Source: CALIKS01 sp964440295 | Lineage (GTDB): Archaea; Thermoproteota; Nitrososphaeria_A; Caldarchaeales; Calditenuaceae | Direction of reading: 5' to 3' | Assembly: GCA_964440295.1 (NCBI GenBank) | Contig: CAYTRT010000017.1 | Coordinates: 1 to 28,521 of the forward strand | Length of the DNA stretch: 28,521 nucleotides | Shown: positions 6,998 to 13,743 of the stretch, one piece after another | Layout: every line of letters begins with the position of its first letter | Position numbering within the stretch: the first letter of the stretch is position 1 | Translations under genes and position numbers: made by a program | Notes under the pieces: model-generated | Databases searched by the model: none | Told to the model about the DNA's origin: nothing | What the model saw: only the letters and a program-made list of their open reading frames with translations

Positions 6998-8629
6998 CTA
7001 CACTGCTATTCTCCTGATACGCTCAACGTCTTTAACCTTGCTCGTCTCTGCTGATGCACGGATTAGTCCTAGGAATGCGGGGTCGGGATTACCTGGTCTC
7101 GATTTAAACTCTGGGTGAAACTGTGTAGCAATAAAGTATGGATGGTCTCCCAGCTCTATTATCTCAACTCTTCTACCATCTGGCGACATGCCTGAGATTA
7201 TCATTCCTTCTCTTTGAAGAGCCTCCCAATATTTTGGATTTACCTCGTATCTATGCCGGTGTCTCTGATAGATGATATCATTTCCATACAGCATATGCGC
7301 TCTCGTGCCTTTCTTTATATGTACAGGCAGGGCTCCCAGCCTCATCGTGCCTCCCTTCTCTACAACTTCCTCCTGTTCTGGCATAAGATATATCACAGGA
7401 TGTGGTGTTAATGGGTCTATCTCCGTGCTGTTCGCTTCCTTTAGGCCTAAAACATTTCTGGAAAACTCTACGATTGCTAACTGCATACCGAAGCATATGC
7501 CTAGGAAGGGCTTTTTCCTAGTCCTCGCGTACTCTATTACTTTCATCTTACCTTCGGCTCCTCTTTTTCCGAATCCTCCAGGTACTAAGATTCCGTCAAC
7601 ATCCTCTAATTCTTCAATCATTGAGGGATTATTCTCTAGCTCGCTTGTCTCAACCCACTTTAACTCGAGCTTCACGCCGTGATATGCGGCCGCGTGGTGT
7701 AATGCTTCCTTAATGCTTACGTATGAGTCAGTTAGGGTTGTATATTTTCCACATATTGCTATCTTCACGACTGGGTCCTTTATTCTGAAAGAATTTACTA
7801 TCCTGCTCCATTCCTCGAGACGCGAGGGTAATCGAGGCAGTCCGAGTAGACGTTCGATATAGTCGCCGATTCCCTGCCTCTCCAGCATTAGTGGAACTTC
7901 GTAAATGACGTCGGTATCATACGAGCAAAAGACTGCCTCTTTTGGAAGAGTGCTGAATAGCGCAATCTTTGAACGTGTTGCTTCGTCTATCATTCTATCA
8001 CTCCTCGCAACCACTATGTCGGGCTGGATGCCTATCCTTCTCAGCTCATTTACGCTATGTTGCAGCGCCTTGGTTTTGAACTCTGCAGTGGGCTTAAGAT
8101 ATATTACAAGAGCTACATGCACGAACAGTGTAGACTCTTCAAGCTTCATCTGTCGAGCCGCCTCGTAAAATGGCAGTCCCTCAATGTCTCCCGCAGTTCC
8201 GCCGATCTCTACGATGACTATGTCTGCCCCCCTTCTTGCTGCGATCATTTTTATGCGTCGTTTTATCTCATCTGTGACGTGGGGGATGACTTGTACGCAT
8301 TGTCCTAGATAGTCGCCCGCCCTCTCTCTTCTCAACACTTCCATGTAGATCTGTCCGGTCGTTATGTTGTTTATTTTGCTCATGGGGATATCTAAAAATC
8401 TCTCATACCATCCGAGGTCAAGGTCTGTCTCGCCTCCATCATCTGTGACGAAGACTTCTCCATGAGAATAGGGGTTCAGTGTGCCAGCATCAACATTGAC
8501 GTAAGGATCAATCTTCAAAAAGTCGACTTTGTATCCCTTAGATACAAGTATCTTCCCGATTGAAGCCGCCACGGTCCCCTTGCCCACAGACGATACGACG
8601 CCGCCTGTGACGAAGATGTACTTTGCCAT
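6998..8629 (-). CDS. pyrG: CTP synthase
   Basis: Converts UTP to CTP with ATP and glutamine. It has 543 residues, the normal family length. The N-terminal synthase domain begins with FVTGGVVSSVGKGT (P-loop-like, residues 7-20) and has the LKIDPYVNVDAGT block. The glutaminase domain has the nucleophile Cys379 in LGICFGMQ (usually GICLGMQ) and the catalytic His in QFHPEF. Together with PyrH it covers two steps of pyrimidine nucleotide supply. It is the first gene of an operon with TatD, 1 nt apart. A TATA box 27 nt before the ATG predicts a leaderless transcript. Confidence 0.98.
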   Translation of the reverse strand: MAKYIFVTGGVVSSVGKGTVAASIGKILVSKGYKVDFLKIDPYVNVDAGTLNPYSHGEVFVTDDGGETDLDLGWYERFLDIPMSKINNITTGQIYMEVLRRERAGDYLGQCVQVIPHVTDEIKRRIKMIAARRGADIVIVEIGGTAGDIEGLPFYEAARQMKLEESTLFVHVALVIYLKPTAEFKTKALQHSVNELRRIGIQPDIVVARSDRMIDEATRSKIALFSTLPKEAVFCSYDTDVIYEVPLMLERQGIGDYIERLLGLPRLPSRLEEWSRIVNSFRIKDPVVKIAICGKYTTLTDSYVSIKEALHHAAAYHGVKLELKWVETSELENNPSMIEELEDVDGILVPGGFGKRGAEGKMKVIEYARTRKKPFLGICFGMQLAIVEFSRNVLGLKEANSTEIDPLTPHPVIYLMPEQEEVVEKGGTMRLGALPVHIKKGTRAHMLYGNDIIYQRHRHRYEVNPKYWEALQREGMIISGMSPDGRRVEIIELGDHPYFIATQFHPEFKSRPGNPDPAFLGLIRASAETSKVKDVERIRRIAV

Positions 8630-8650
8630 ATTAGATAAACGAAACCTGCA

Positions 8651-8660
8651 GTATTATAGC
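8651..8660 (-). promoter_or_regulatory. TATA box for pyrG (leaderless)
   Basis: Minus-strand GCTATAATAC is centred about 27 nt before the pyrG ATG at 8629 and is preceded by an A-rich BRE-like stretch. The spacing predicts transcription starting at or next to the ATG. Confidence 0.55.
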
Positions 8661-8703
8661 GTTTCTTGAAAATTCGCTATTTACGTCTTTCGCCCCGGAG
8701 GAA

Positions 8704-9756
8704 ATGGTTAAAAACCCCTACATTATAGTGGGGACAGAAATGCGTATTGGCCTGCTGGGAACCACGGGCTATATCTTGTCCACCATAGTCATATTGATGC
8801 TTCTGTCACAGCTATCTAGTTTTCCTGCCTTAAAGGGCGTGTCTTTTGTTTTTATCATCGCGGCAATAGCATACCTAGTAGGCATAGTCCTTAGAGGAAT
8901 CTTCTGGCTAAGGCTGGGCTCTCAGACAAATCATAGGTATTTCAAATCATTATCAGTCCTTGTAATCTTATTAGGGATAATAGCCTCCTCGTTTGTGCTG
9001 TATCTCGCGTATCTGCGTTATCCAGACCTATCAGGGCCTATAATTAACGAAGGTATCTTTCTAAAGACCGCTATATCGCTATGGGCTGTTTACACCATTG
9101 CAGAGGCGGGAGGATACTTTTCATACGCACGTTTCTTCGGCATCAGGACAGCATACATAGGGACGATCAGCCTACCAGCAGTAGCACTACTGATTTACCA
9201 GACACTCACCTCAGAATCCATCTCATTCCTAACGCAGCCCCAGAGCCTCATCCCATCTGTGTCGCTATTCATTTTATTGGGCTCTGCTGTAGCGATCAGC
9301 TATAGCTCATTCGTAATTAAGATTGACGTTGCCGTAAAGAAGCCGGAAAAAGAAGAGCAAGACGAATTGGAAAAACTATTGTTTGGGGAGCCTCCTCTTA
9401 GAAGAGAAGCTACGCTCAGCGGATCTGTAATTGATCGAGCCAAGAGTCCTAGAAGTCCAACAGTTATTCAGGCTTATTCGCCGAGCTCAGCGCCTAGCCA
9501 GCTCGCCCCGTCGGCTATGATTATTGTCGAGGTAATAAGCAGGTCTAATGAGGCTTTCTGCCCTAATTGTGGCTCCACTCTTCCTATTGGGTCAAACTCC
9601 TGTCCTTCGTGTGGTCATCGACTGTATGAGCCGCGTCCCGGACTTAAATGTCCAGTATGTGGTGCACCTCTAGGCTACTCAAAGAGAATCACGAGTGATC
9701 ATAGAGTGTGTGGGATTTGTTTTTCTGACCTAAGGCTGAGGCAGTCATGGGTATAG
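8704..9756 (+). CDS. six-helix membrane protein with C-terminal double zinc ribbon
   Basis: I do not recognise a named family. The N-terminal 205 residues hold about six hydrophobic segments (near 15-36, 45-67, 82-105, 118-138, 147-166 and 183-205). A charged and Ser/Pro-rich linker follows (210-280), then two zinc-ribbon modules with Cys at 286/289/300/303 and 316/319/336/339. The ribbons probably lie in the cytoplasm. The first ribbon has the same CxxCGxxxPxGSxxCxxCG pattern as the tail of TatC in this window. The start is uncertain. GGAGG lies only 2 nt before the first ATG (8704). The stretch GGTTAAAAACC just after it looks like a TATA box set 28 nt before an in-frame ATG at 8740, which would give a leaderless 338-residue protein. 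The 3' end faces the next gene at 11 bp. Confidence 0.75.
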   Translation: MVKNPYIIVGTEMRIGLLGTTGYILSTIVILMLLSQLSSFPALKGVSFVFIIAAIAYLVGIVLRGIFWLRLGSQTNHRYFKSLSVLVILLGIIASSFVLYLAYLRYPDLSGPIINEGIFLKTAISLWAVYTIAEAGGYFSYARFFGIRTAYIGTISLPAVALLIYQTLTSESISFLTQPQSLIPSVSLFILLGSAVAISYSSFVIKIDVAVKKPEKEEQDELEKLLFGEPPLRREATLSGSVIDRAKSPRSPTVIQAYSPSSAPSQLAPSAMIIVEVISRSNEAFCPNCGSTLPIGSNSCPSCGHRLYEPRPGLKCPVCGAPLGYSKRITSDHRVCGICFSDLRLRQSWV

Positions 9757-9767
9757 TAAGCAAATAC

Positions 9768-10322
9768 TCATTGCTCCCCTTCGAGGAATCTTTTCTCAGG
9801 CTCTTCTAATCCAGCTTTCAAAAGCTGTGATGAAAACTCGTAGGCCCTCGCTAAGAGATTAAACTCGTTTTTATTAATGATCGTGACCAATACCTGCAAC
9901 GAGTCCCTCTCGATGAATAATCCTAGAGACTTAATTGGAAGCCTTGGCTGAAGTTCTAGTAGTCGAGTGTCTCTTAGCGTGTGGCTGAACATCCTGCCGT
10001 CAGAGTACTTCCCCTCAACTACAACCGTGTCTTGGCCTATTCTTAGAATTTTTTCAACCGTTAATTCATGAATGATTGCTGGCCGTAGATTTTTGTCCTC
10101 TACTATACTATCTATAATAAGTACAGTCCCATCAGGAGTCTCAGCCTGGTGGTATGTCCCGCTAATTGCTTTTCCAAGACTCAGCCAGTCGGGCGGCGCA
10201 TGAATGTATAACTCAACTCTTTGGCCGCCGGGAGTGATGAGCCTAATCTTTAATAATATTGCCTTGCCCAGCCTCGATATATGAAGTCCCTCGACGTAGC
10301 CGCTGAAGGTCCCGCCGCTCAT
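9768..10322 (-). CDS. conserved-looking archaeal protein, function unknown
   Basis: A 184-residue protein without recognised motifs. The sequence alternates short beta-rich stretches (FSGYVEGLHI, AILLKIRLIT, RVELYIHAP, TVLIIDSIVED, TVVVEGKY, LQVLVTIIN) and ends in one helical segment (NLLARAYEFSSQLLKAG). This suggests one or two small beta-barrel or OB-like domains and a C-terminal helix. There are no Cys, no signal peptide and no membrane segment. Codon use resembles the neighbours, and the reading frame fills the space between a convergent gene (11 bp) and a divergent Nudix gene (84 bp), which supports it being real. No functional claim is made. Confidence 0.65.
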   Translation of the reverse strand: MSGGTFSGYVEGLHISRLGKAILLKIRLITPGGQRVELYIHAPPDWLSLGKAISGTYHQAETPDGTVLIIDSIVEDKNLRPAIIHELTVEKILRIGQDTVVVEGKYSDGRMFSHTLRDTRLLELQPRLPIKSLGLFIERDSLQVLVTIINKNEFNLLARAYEFSSQLLKAGLEEPEKRFLEGEQ

Positions 10323-10406
10323 CTTCGGTAAAATCTAAACGATGAGAAATATATGCGTAAAAACATCTGCATGACATATTTGAGGAAGAATAAAAATGCA
10401 TAAACG

Positions 10407-10931
10407 ATGAGTGAAGAGAAAGTAGGCAGCAGACGGATATATGAAGGAAGGGTAGTTAGCCTGAGAATAGACAATGTCAGGATAAACAACAAAACTATAG
10501 TGAGGGAGATTGTTGAGCATCCAGGCGCGTCAGCAGTCGTGCCACTTACGACTGACGGAAAAGTCATCCTCGTAAATCAGTATAGACACGCCGCAGGCAT
10601 TGAGCTGTTAGAGATCCCTGCAGGCACAATTAAGCATGGCGAAAGCCCAGAAGAATGCGCCATGAGAGAGCTTCAAGAGGAGACGGGATACGTTGCATTA
10701 AGCCTCGAGTTGCTCGGATCTATTTATCCCTCGCCTGGATACAGCAATGAAGTAATACACATCTACATCGCCAAGGTTGGTTCTTATGTTGGACAGAACA
10801 CGGAGCCAGACGAGAACATAAAAGTAATTTATCTATCACTAGACGACGCTGTAAAAATGATTAAGGAACGCAAAATTAAAGACGCAAAGACAATCGTTGG
10901 TCTAATGCTAACATATACTTTATTTAGATGA
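10407..10931 (+). CDS. Nudix hydrolase, ADP-ribose pyrophosphatase-like
   Basis: A complete Nudix box is present at residues 73-95: Gly73, Glu79, then the REL(Q)EETG core with Arg87, Glu88, Glu91, Glu92 and Gly94. These residues bind Mg2+ and cleave nucleoside-diphosphate-linked substrates. The upstream VVPLTTDGKVILVNQYRHAAG and the Pro-Ala-Gly before the box, together with YPSPGYSNE about 15 residues after it, match the ADP-ribose/ADP-sugar pyrophosphatase branch. Length 174 residues is normal for that branch. It is divergent from the hypothetical gene at 10322. An upstream ATG at 10396 is closed after four codons, so the start is 10407. Confidence 0.9.
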   Translation: MSEEKVGSRRIYEGRVVSLRIDNVRINNKTIVREIVEHPGASAVVPLTTDGKVILVNQYRHAAGIELLEIPAGTIKHGESPEECAMRELQEETGYVALSLELLGSIYPSPGYSNEVIHIYIAKVGSYVGQNTEPDENIKVIYLSLDDAVKMIKERKIKDAKTIVGLMLTYTLFR

Positions 10932-10983
10932 TTCCTGTGCAGTTAGGCATGTGTTACCGAAGTAGATTTAGTTAGATTAGAAA

Positions 10984-10994
10984 CATATTTTAAC
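10984..10994 (+). promoter_or_regulatory. TATA box for the mrp-moaE-moaD operon (leaderless)
   Basis: CATATTTTAAC is centred 29 nt before the ATG at 11018. No ribosome-binding sequence lies between, so the mrp message should be leaderless. Confidence 0.55.
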
Positions 10995-11017
10995 TCTAGG
11001 GGCATCATAGATTTTGG

Positions 11018-12079
11018 ATGACTGTAACAGAGGACTTGGTTTTAAAAGCGCTTAAGAAGGTGATCGACCCAGAACTGAGAACGGACATTGTCTCGATGGG
11101 AATGATAAGGGACTTAAAGGTTCAGGATGGGCGCGTCTCCTTCACGCTCGTATTGACAACGCCTGCATGCCCATTCAATGAACAGATAACTAGACAAGCA
11201 AGAGAAGCAGTAGAGTCAATCCCGGGAGTCAAGTCCGTAGACATGAAGGTTACTTCTAATGTCCCGTCAACGAGGAGGACCGAGATGAATATGCTAAACA
11301 TGCCGGGACTTAAGAACGTTGTGGCTGTTGCTAGTGGTAAGGGAGGAGTTGGTAAATCCTCTCTTGCTGTAAATTTGGCCCTAGCGCTTGCGGAGTCTGG
11401 AGCTAAGACGGGACTACTTGACGCGGATATGTATGGACCAACCATCCCTAAACTGTTGAAGAATATTGGCTTCCCTCAGGCAGCAGGAGATAAAGTTCTG
11501 CCGGCTGTCGGCCCTATGGGGCTAAAGGTGATGTCAATTGGATTACTAATCACAGATGAAACGCCAGTTATCTGGAGAGGCCCCTTAGTGGCAAACGCGG
11601 TTAGACAGATGTTGTCTGAAATTGAGTGGGGCGAGCTGGATTATCTGGTCGTCGACCTCCCACCAGGTACTGGTGATGCATCGCTAACACTGGCGCAGAG
11701 CATTCCCTTGACAGGCGTCATAATAGTCACTACTCCGCAGGCGGCTGCTGTGACCATAGCGATGAAGGCACTTAGAATGTTTGAGAAACTTGGAGTGCCC
11801 ATTATTGGGATAGTTGAGAATATGTCTTATTACGTATGTCGTAAATGCGGAGAGAAGGCCTACATATTCGGCAAGGGCGGTGGAAGAATGGCCGCGGAGC
11901 ATGTGGGCGTTCCATTCCTAGGCGAGATACCGATAATCCCCGAGATAATGCTGGGGGGCGACGAGGGAGAGCCCGTAATTCTCGCTCATCCAAAATCAGA
12001 AGCAGCAAACATCCTACGTCAAATAGCTAAGAATGTTGCTGGAAGGGTCAGCGTTCTCGCGAAAGTGGGAACAAAATGA
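11018..12079 (+). CDS. Mrp/Nbp35-type iron-sulphur cluster carrier ATPase
   Basis: P-loop ATPase of the Mrp/ApbC/Nbp35 family (MinD/ParA superfamily), which carries and delivers Fe-S clusters. Residues 1-80 form a DUF59/MIP18 domain (KVIDPELRTDIVSMGMI, TTPACPFNE). The deviant Walker A GKGGVGKSS is at 107-115, followed by the LLDADMYGPT block and VVDLPPGTGD at 211-220. Near the C-terminus Cys274 and Cys277 form the CxxC that bridges a cluster in the dimer. The DUF59-Mrp fusion is common in archaea. The ATGA at 12076-12079 overlaps the moaE start, so the two are translationally coupled. A role in loading Fe-S into MoaA or molybdoenzymes fits the context but is inferred. Confidence 0.94.
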   Translation: MTVTEDLVLKALKKVIDPELRTDIVSMGMIRDLKVQDGRVSFTLVLTTPACPFNEQITRQAREAVESIPGVKSVDMKVTSNVPSTRRTEMNMLNMPGLKNVVAVASGKGGVGKSSLAVNLALALAESGAKTGLLDADMYGPTIPKLLKNIGFPQAAGDKVLPAVGPMGLKVMSIGLLITDETPVIWRGPLVANAVRQMLSEIEWGELDYLVVDLPPGTGDASLTLAQSIPLTGVIIVTTPQAAAVTIAMKALRMFEKLGVPIIGIVENMSYYVCRKCGEKAYIFGKGGGRMAAEHVGVPFLGEIPIIPEIMLGGDEGEPVILAHPKSEAANILRQIAKNVAGRVSVLAKVGTK

Positions 12080-12540
12080 ATGAGCAGAAGAATGCACCTT
12101 CTCTACCAAGCGTAGGAGTCTACAAGAAAGACAGTCTCAACCTATTAGAGATTCTAGCCCATGTCGATCTGATTTATTCATCTGGAAGGGATGGTGCGGT
12201 AGCGTCATACATAGGAGTGGCAAGAAACACCAGCAGGGAAGGTAAAGCGGTAAGCTATGTCGAGATAGAAGCGTACGAGGAAAACGCAAACCTCGAGATA
12301 TCAAAGATATGTCGGGAACTTGCTGATAAGTATGAGTTATCAAACGTGGGGATATGGCACCTTACTGGAAAATTCATGCCTGGAGAGCCCATAGTGCTAG
12401 TGGTGGTCGCTGGGAGAAGACGTGCCGCAGTCCTTGAAGGTCTCAAAGAAGCGATAGAGAGATACAAGACAGAGCCAGCAATCTTCAAGAAAGAAGTATA
12501 TCCAGACGGTACTCATAGATGGGTTGAGGAGCGACACTAG
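12076..12540 (+). CDS. moaE: molybdopterin synthase large subunit MoaE
   Basis: Catalytic subunit that transfers sulphur from thiocarboxylated MoaD to precursor Z (cPMP) to form molybdopterin. The 154 residues show the family blocks VASYIGVARNTSREGKAVSYVEIEAYEE, a VGIWHLTGKFMPGEPIVLVVVAGRRR segment, and the end block KTEPAIFKKEVYPDGTHRWVEE. The last block contains the catalytic lysines. It overlaps the mrp stop by four bases (ATGA) and is followed by moaD, so large subunit, sulphur donor and an Fe-S carrier are made from one message. Confidence 0.95.
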   Translation: MNEQKNAPSLPSVGVYKKDSLNLLEILAHVDLIYSSGRDGAVASYIGVARNTSREGKAVSYVEIEAYEENANLEISKICRELADKYELSNVGIWHLTGKFMPGEPIVLVVVAGRRRAAVLEGLKEAIERYKTEPAIFKKEVYPDGTHRWVEERH

Positions 12541-12562
12541 CTTTGTCTTTATTGGTGAGAGT

Positions 12563-12859
12563 TTGATTAGAATAGAGGTAAGGTTCTACGCGTACCTCAG
12601 AGAAATTACAGGTAAGCACTCTGAATCAATCATTCTTAAAGAGGGCTCAACAATTATTGATGCTCTTAAATTAATTATCGATAAATATGGCGAGCATATG
12701 CGTAGATATATTTTAGATGACGAAGGACAGATAAGAAATAACATAACAATAGCAATAAATGCACAAAGGATAGATAGGGCACGTATCGAAGGCTACGCGC
12801 TAAACGATGGCGATGTATTAGTAATAATTCCGCCCACCGCAGGGGGCATCAATGATTAG
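12563..12859 (+). CDS. moaD: MoaD-family sulphur carrier protein
   Basis: Ubiquitin-fold sulphur carrier that pairs with MoaE. The sequence IRIEVRFYAYLREITGK, DALKLIIDKYG and NDGDVLVIIPPTAGG matches MoaD. I prefer the TTG start at 12563 (98 residues, product starting IRIEVRF) because GGTGAG lies just upstream and it begins at the family's usual N-terminus. An upstream in-frame ATG at 12524 would add 13 residues and overlap moaE by 17 bp. The activating Gly-Gly is not terminal: three residues, Ile-Asn-Asp, follow it before the stop. Thiocarboxylation of Gly-Gly would need removal of this tail. It ends 6 bp from the convergent nuoK. Confidence 0.88.
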   Translation: MIRIEVRFYAYLREITGKHSESIILKEGSTIIDALKLIIDKYGEHMRRYILDDEGQIRNNITIAINAQRIDRARIEGYALNDGDVLVIIPPTAGGIND

Positions 12860-12865
12860 GAAGCC

Positions 12866-13180
12866 TCATCTTCTAAGCTTCCTCAGGGCTTCTAGGTCCA
12901 TTGTTCCATATGTTCTATAGACATGCACTACTAGAAGGAGCCCAGCCGCGATTATTGATGCTCCGACACCTAGCGATATTACTACGAGGCTTAACGCGTA
13001 GGGGTCTATTCCGGCTGGATTACTTGTGGCAAAGACAACAAAGTTCAGATGAGCAGCGTTAATCAGGATCTCGATGGCTATTAGTTGTTTTATTATGTTT
13101 CTTTTGCTCGCGAGTGTGTATATGCCTAGCGCGAAAATGAAGGCTGAGATGGGGACGTATATCAATGGTGGCAGCGCCAT
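12866..13180 (-). CDS. nuoK: NADH-quinone oxidoreductase-like subunit K
   Basis: Small membrane subunit of complex I-like enzymes, 104 residues with three hydrophobic helices. The second helix carries the conserved glutamate in QLIAIEILINAAHLNF, one of the buried charges of the proton path. GGAGGGAG stands 4 nt before the ATG, overlapping the end of the preceding gene, and the upstream stop lies 1 nt away. It is the last gene of a nuoJ-nuoJ'-nuoK cluster that stands apart from any other complex I gene visible here. Confidence 0.9.
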   Translation of the reverse strand: MALPPLIYVPISAFIFALGIYTLASKRNIIKQLIAIEILINAAHLNFVVFATSNPAGIDPYALSLVVISLGVGASIIAAGLLLVVHVYRTYGTMDLEALRKLRR

Positions 13181-13181
13181 T

Positions 13182-13439
13182 TTACTCCCTCCTTAGAAGT
13201 GTTGAGACTCCGAGTATCAGCGCGATTAATACCATCAAGAATGCAACCATAGCGGGGAAGAGCTCCCTCCATACATATCTGCCAATGGCTGCTCCCAACT
13301 CACTGACTCCAAGATTGGAGAGTCTATGGAGGTTGCTTCCCCAGTAGGCATACAGAGGGGGATTAGAGGCAAAAATGATTATGACTACCGCCGCGAATAT
13401 TACTGAGGCTATCGTTCCAATGATCTCGGTTGTCTTCAA
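13182..13439 (-). CDS. NuoJ-like subunit, C-terminal half
   Basis: An 85-residue protein with two hydrophobic helices (residues 5-24 and about 62-80) and a polar middle containing LSNLGVSELGAAIGRYVWRELFP. The phrase about a new start of a chain, Gly, and a following helix resembles the second part of NuoJ, where GxxLYxxY/F-type segments precede the last helix. Its ATG overlaps the stop of the preceding gene by four bases. With that gene it makes up one NuoJ divided into two chains. Because NuoJ is poorly conserved the call rests on order and topology. Confidence 0.75.
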   Translation of the reverse strand: MKTTEIIGTIASVIFAAVVIIIFASNPPLYAYWGSNLHRLSNLGVSELGAAIGRYVWRELFPAMVAFLMVLIALILGVSTLLRRE

Positions 13440-13684
13440 GATTCTTCAACCCTCCTTGTAAGCATTATGACTGCTATGAATAGTGCTATTGTGCCGCCTG
13501 AGTATGCCAGTATCTGGAATAACCCTACGTGGAAAGCCCCTAAGGCCATGAATAGCAGTCCTAAGCTCAGCGTGAATATGAAGAGGCACATCACGGCCTT
13601 TACTAGGCTACGCACCTCAACGGACAGGATTCCCGACACAATAATGATAAGCAAGAGTATGGCCTCGATTTCAGGGAATGCCAA
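13436..13684 (-). CDS. nuoJ: NuoJ-like subunit, N-terminal half
   Basis: An 82-residue membrane protein with three predicted helices. The segment VRSLVKAVMCLFIFTLSLGLLFMALGAFHVGLFQILAYSGGTIALFIAVIMLT, ending with the AYSGGTIALFIAVIML hallmark, is the NuoJ N-terminal region. Translation starts at a TTG: GGGAGG at 13692-13697 lies 7 nt upstream, an ideal ribosome site. The chain stops just where NuoJ would continue with two more helices, which the overlapping next gene supplies. Split NuoJ occurs in several archaea and bacteria, so this is not necessarily a frameshift. Confidence 0.85.
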   Translation of the reverse strand: MAFPEIEAILLLIIIVSGILSVEVRSLVKAVMCLFIFTLSLGLLFMALGAFHVGLFQILAYSGGTIALFIAVIMLTRRVEES

Positions 13685-13691
13685 AGTTATC

Positions 13692-13730
13692 CTCCCTCAA
13701 TTCTTCAGAAGGATAGTTGTTTTTAAACCT
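13692..13730 (-). promoter_or_regulatory. TATA box and ribosome site for nuoJJK
   Basis: On the minus strand AGGTTTAAAAACA (13718-13730) is a strong BRE/TATA, and GGGAGG (13692-13697) precedes the TTG at 13684 by 7 nt. The predicted transcription start, about 26 nt below the box, would leave the ribosome site at the very 5' end of the RNA. So nuoJJK can be transcribed independently of pgk. Confidence 0.55.
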
Positions 13731-13743
13731 GAGCTTGATCTGA

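Noticed and set aside
7272..7682. Long frame antisense to pyrG (136 codons)
   Set aside because: It lies entirely inside the coding region of the well-supported CTP synthase, as do the other antisense frames in pyrG, argS, pgk and herA.
13182..13684. A frameshift splitting one nuoJ gene
   Set aside because: The two parts overlap by a regular ATGA stop/start and the second begins with a proper ATG. Split NuoJ is known elsewhere, so two genes are the simpler reading, although a sequence error cannot be wholly excluded.
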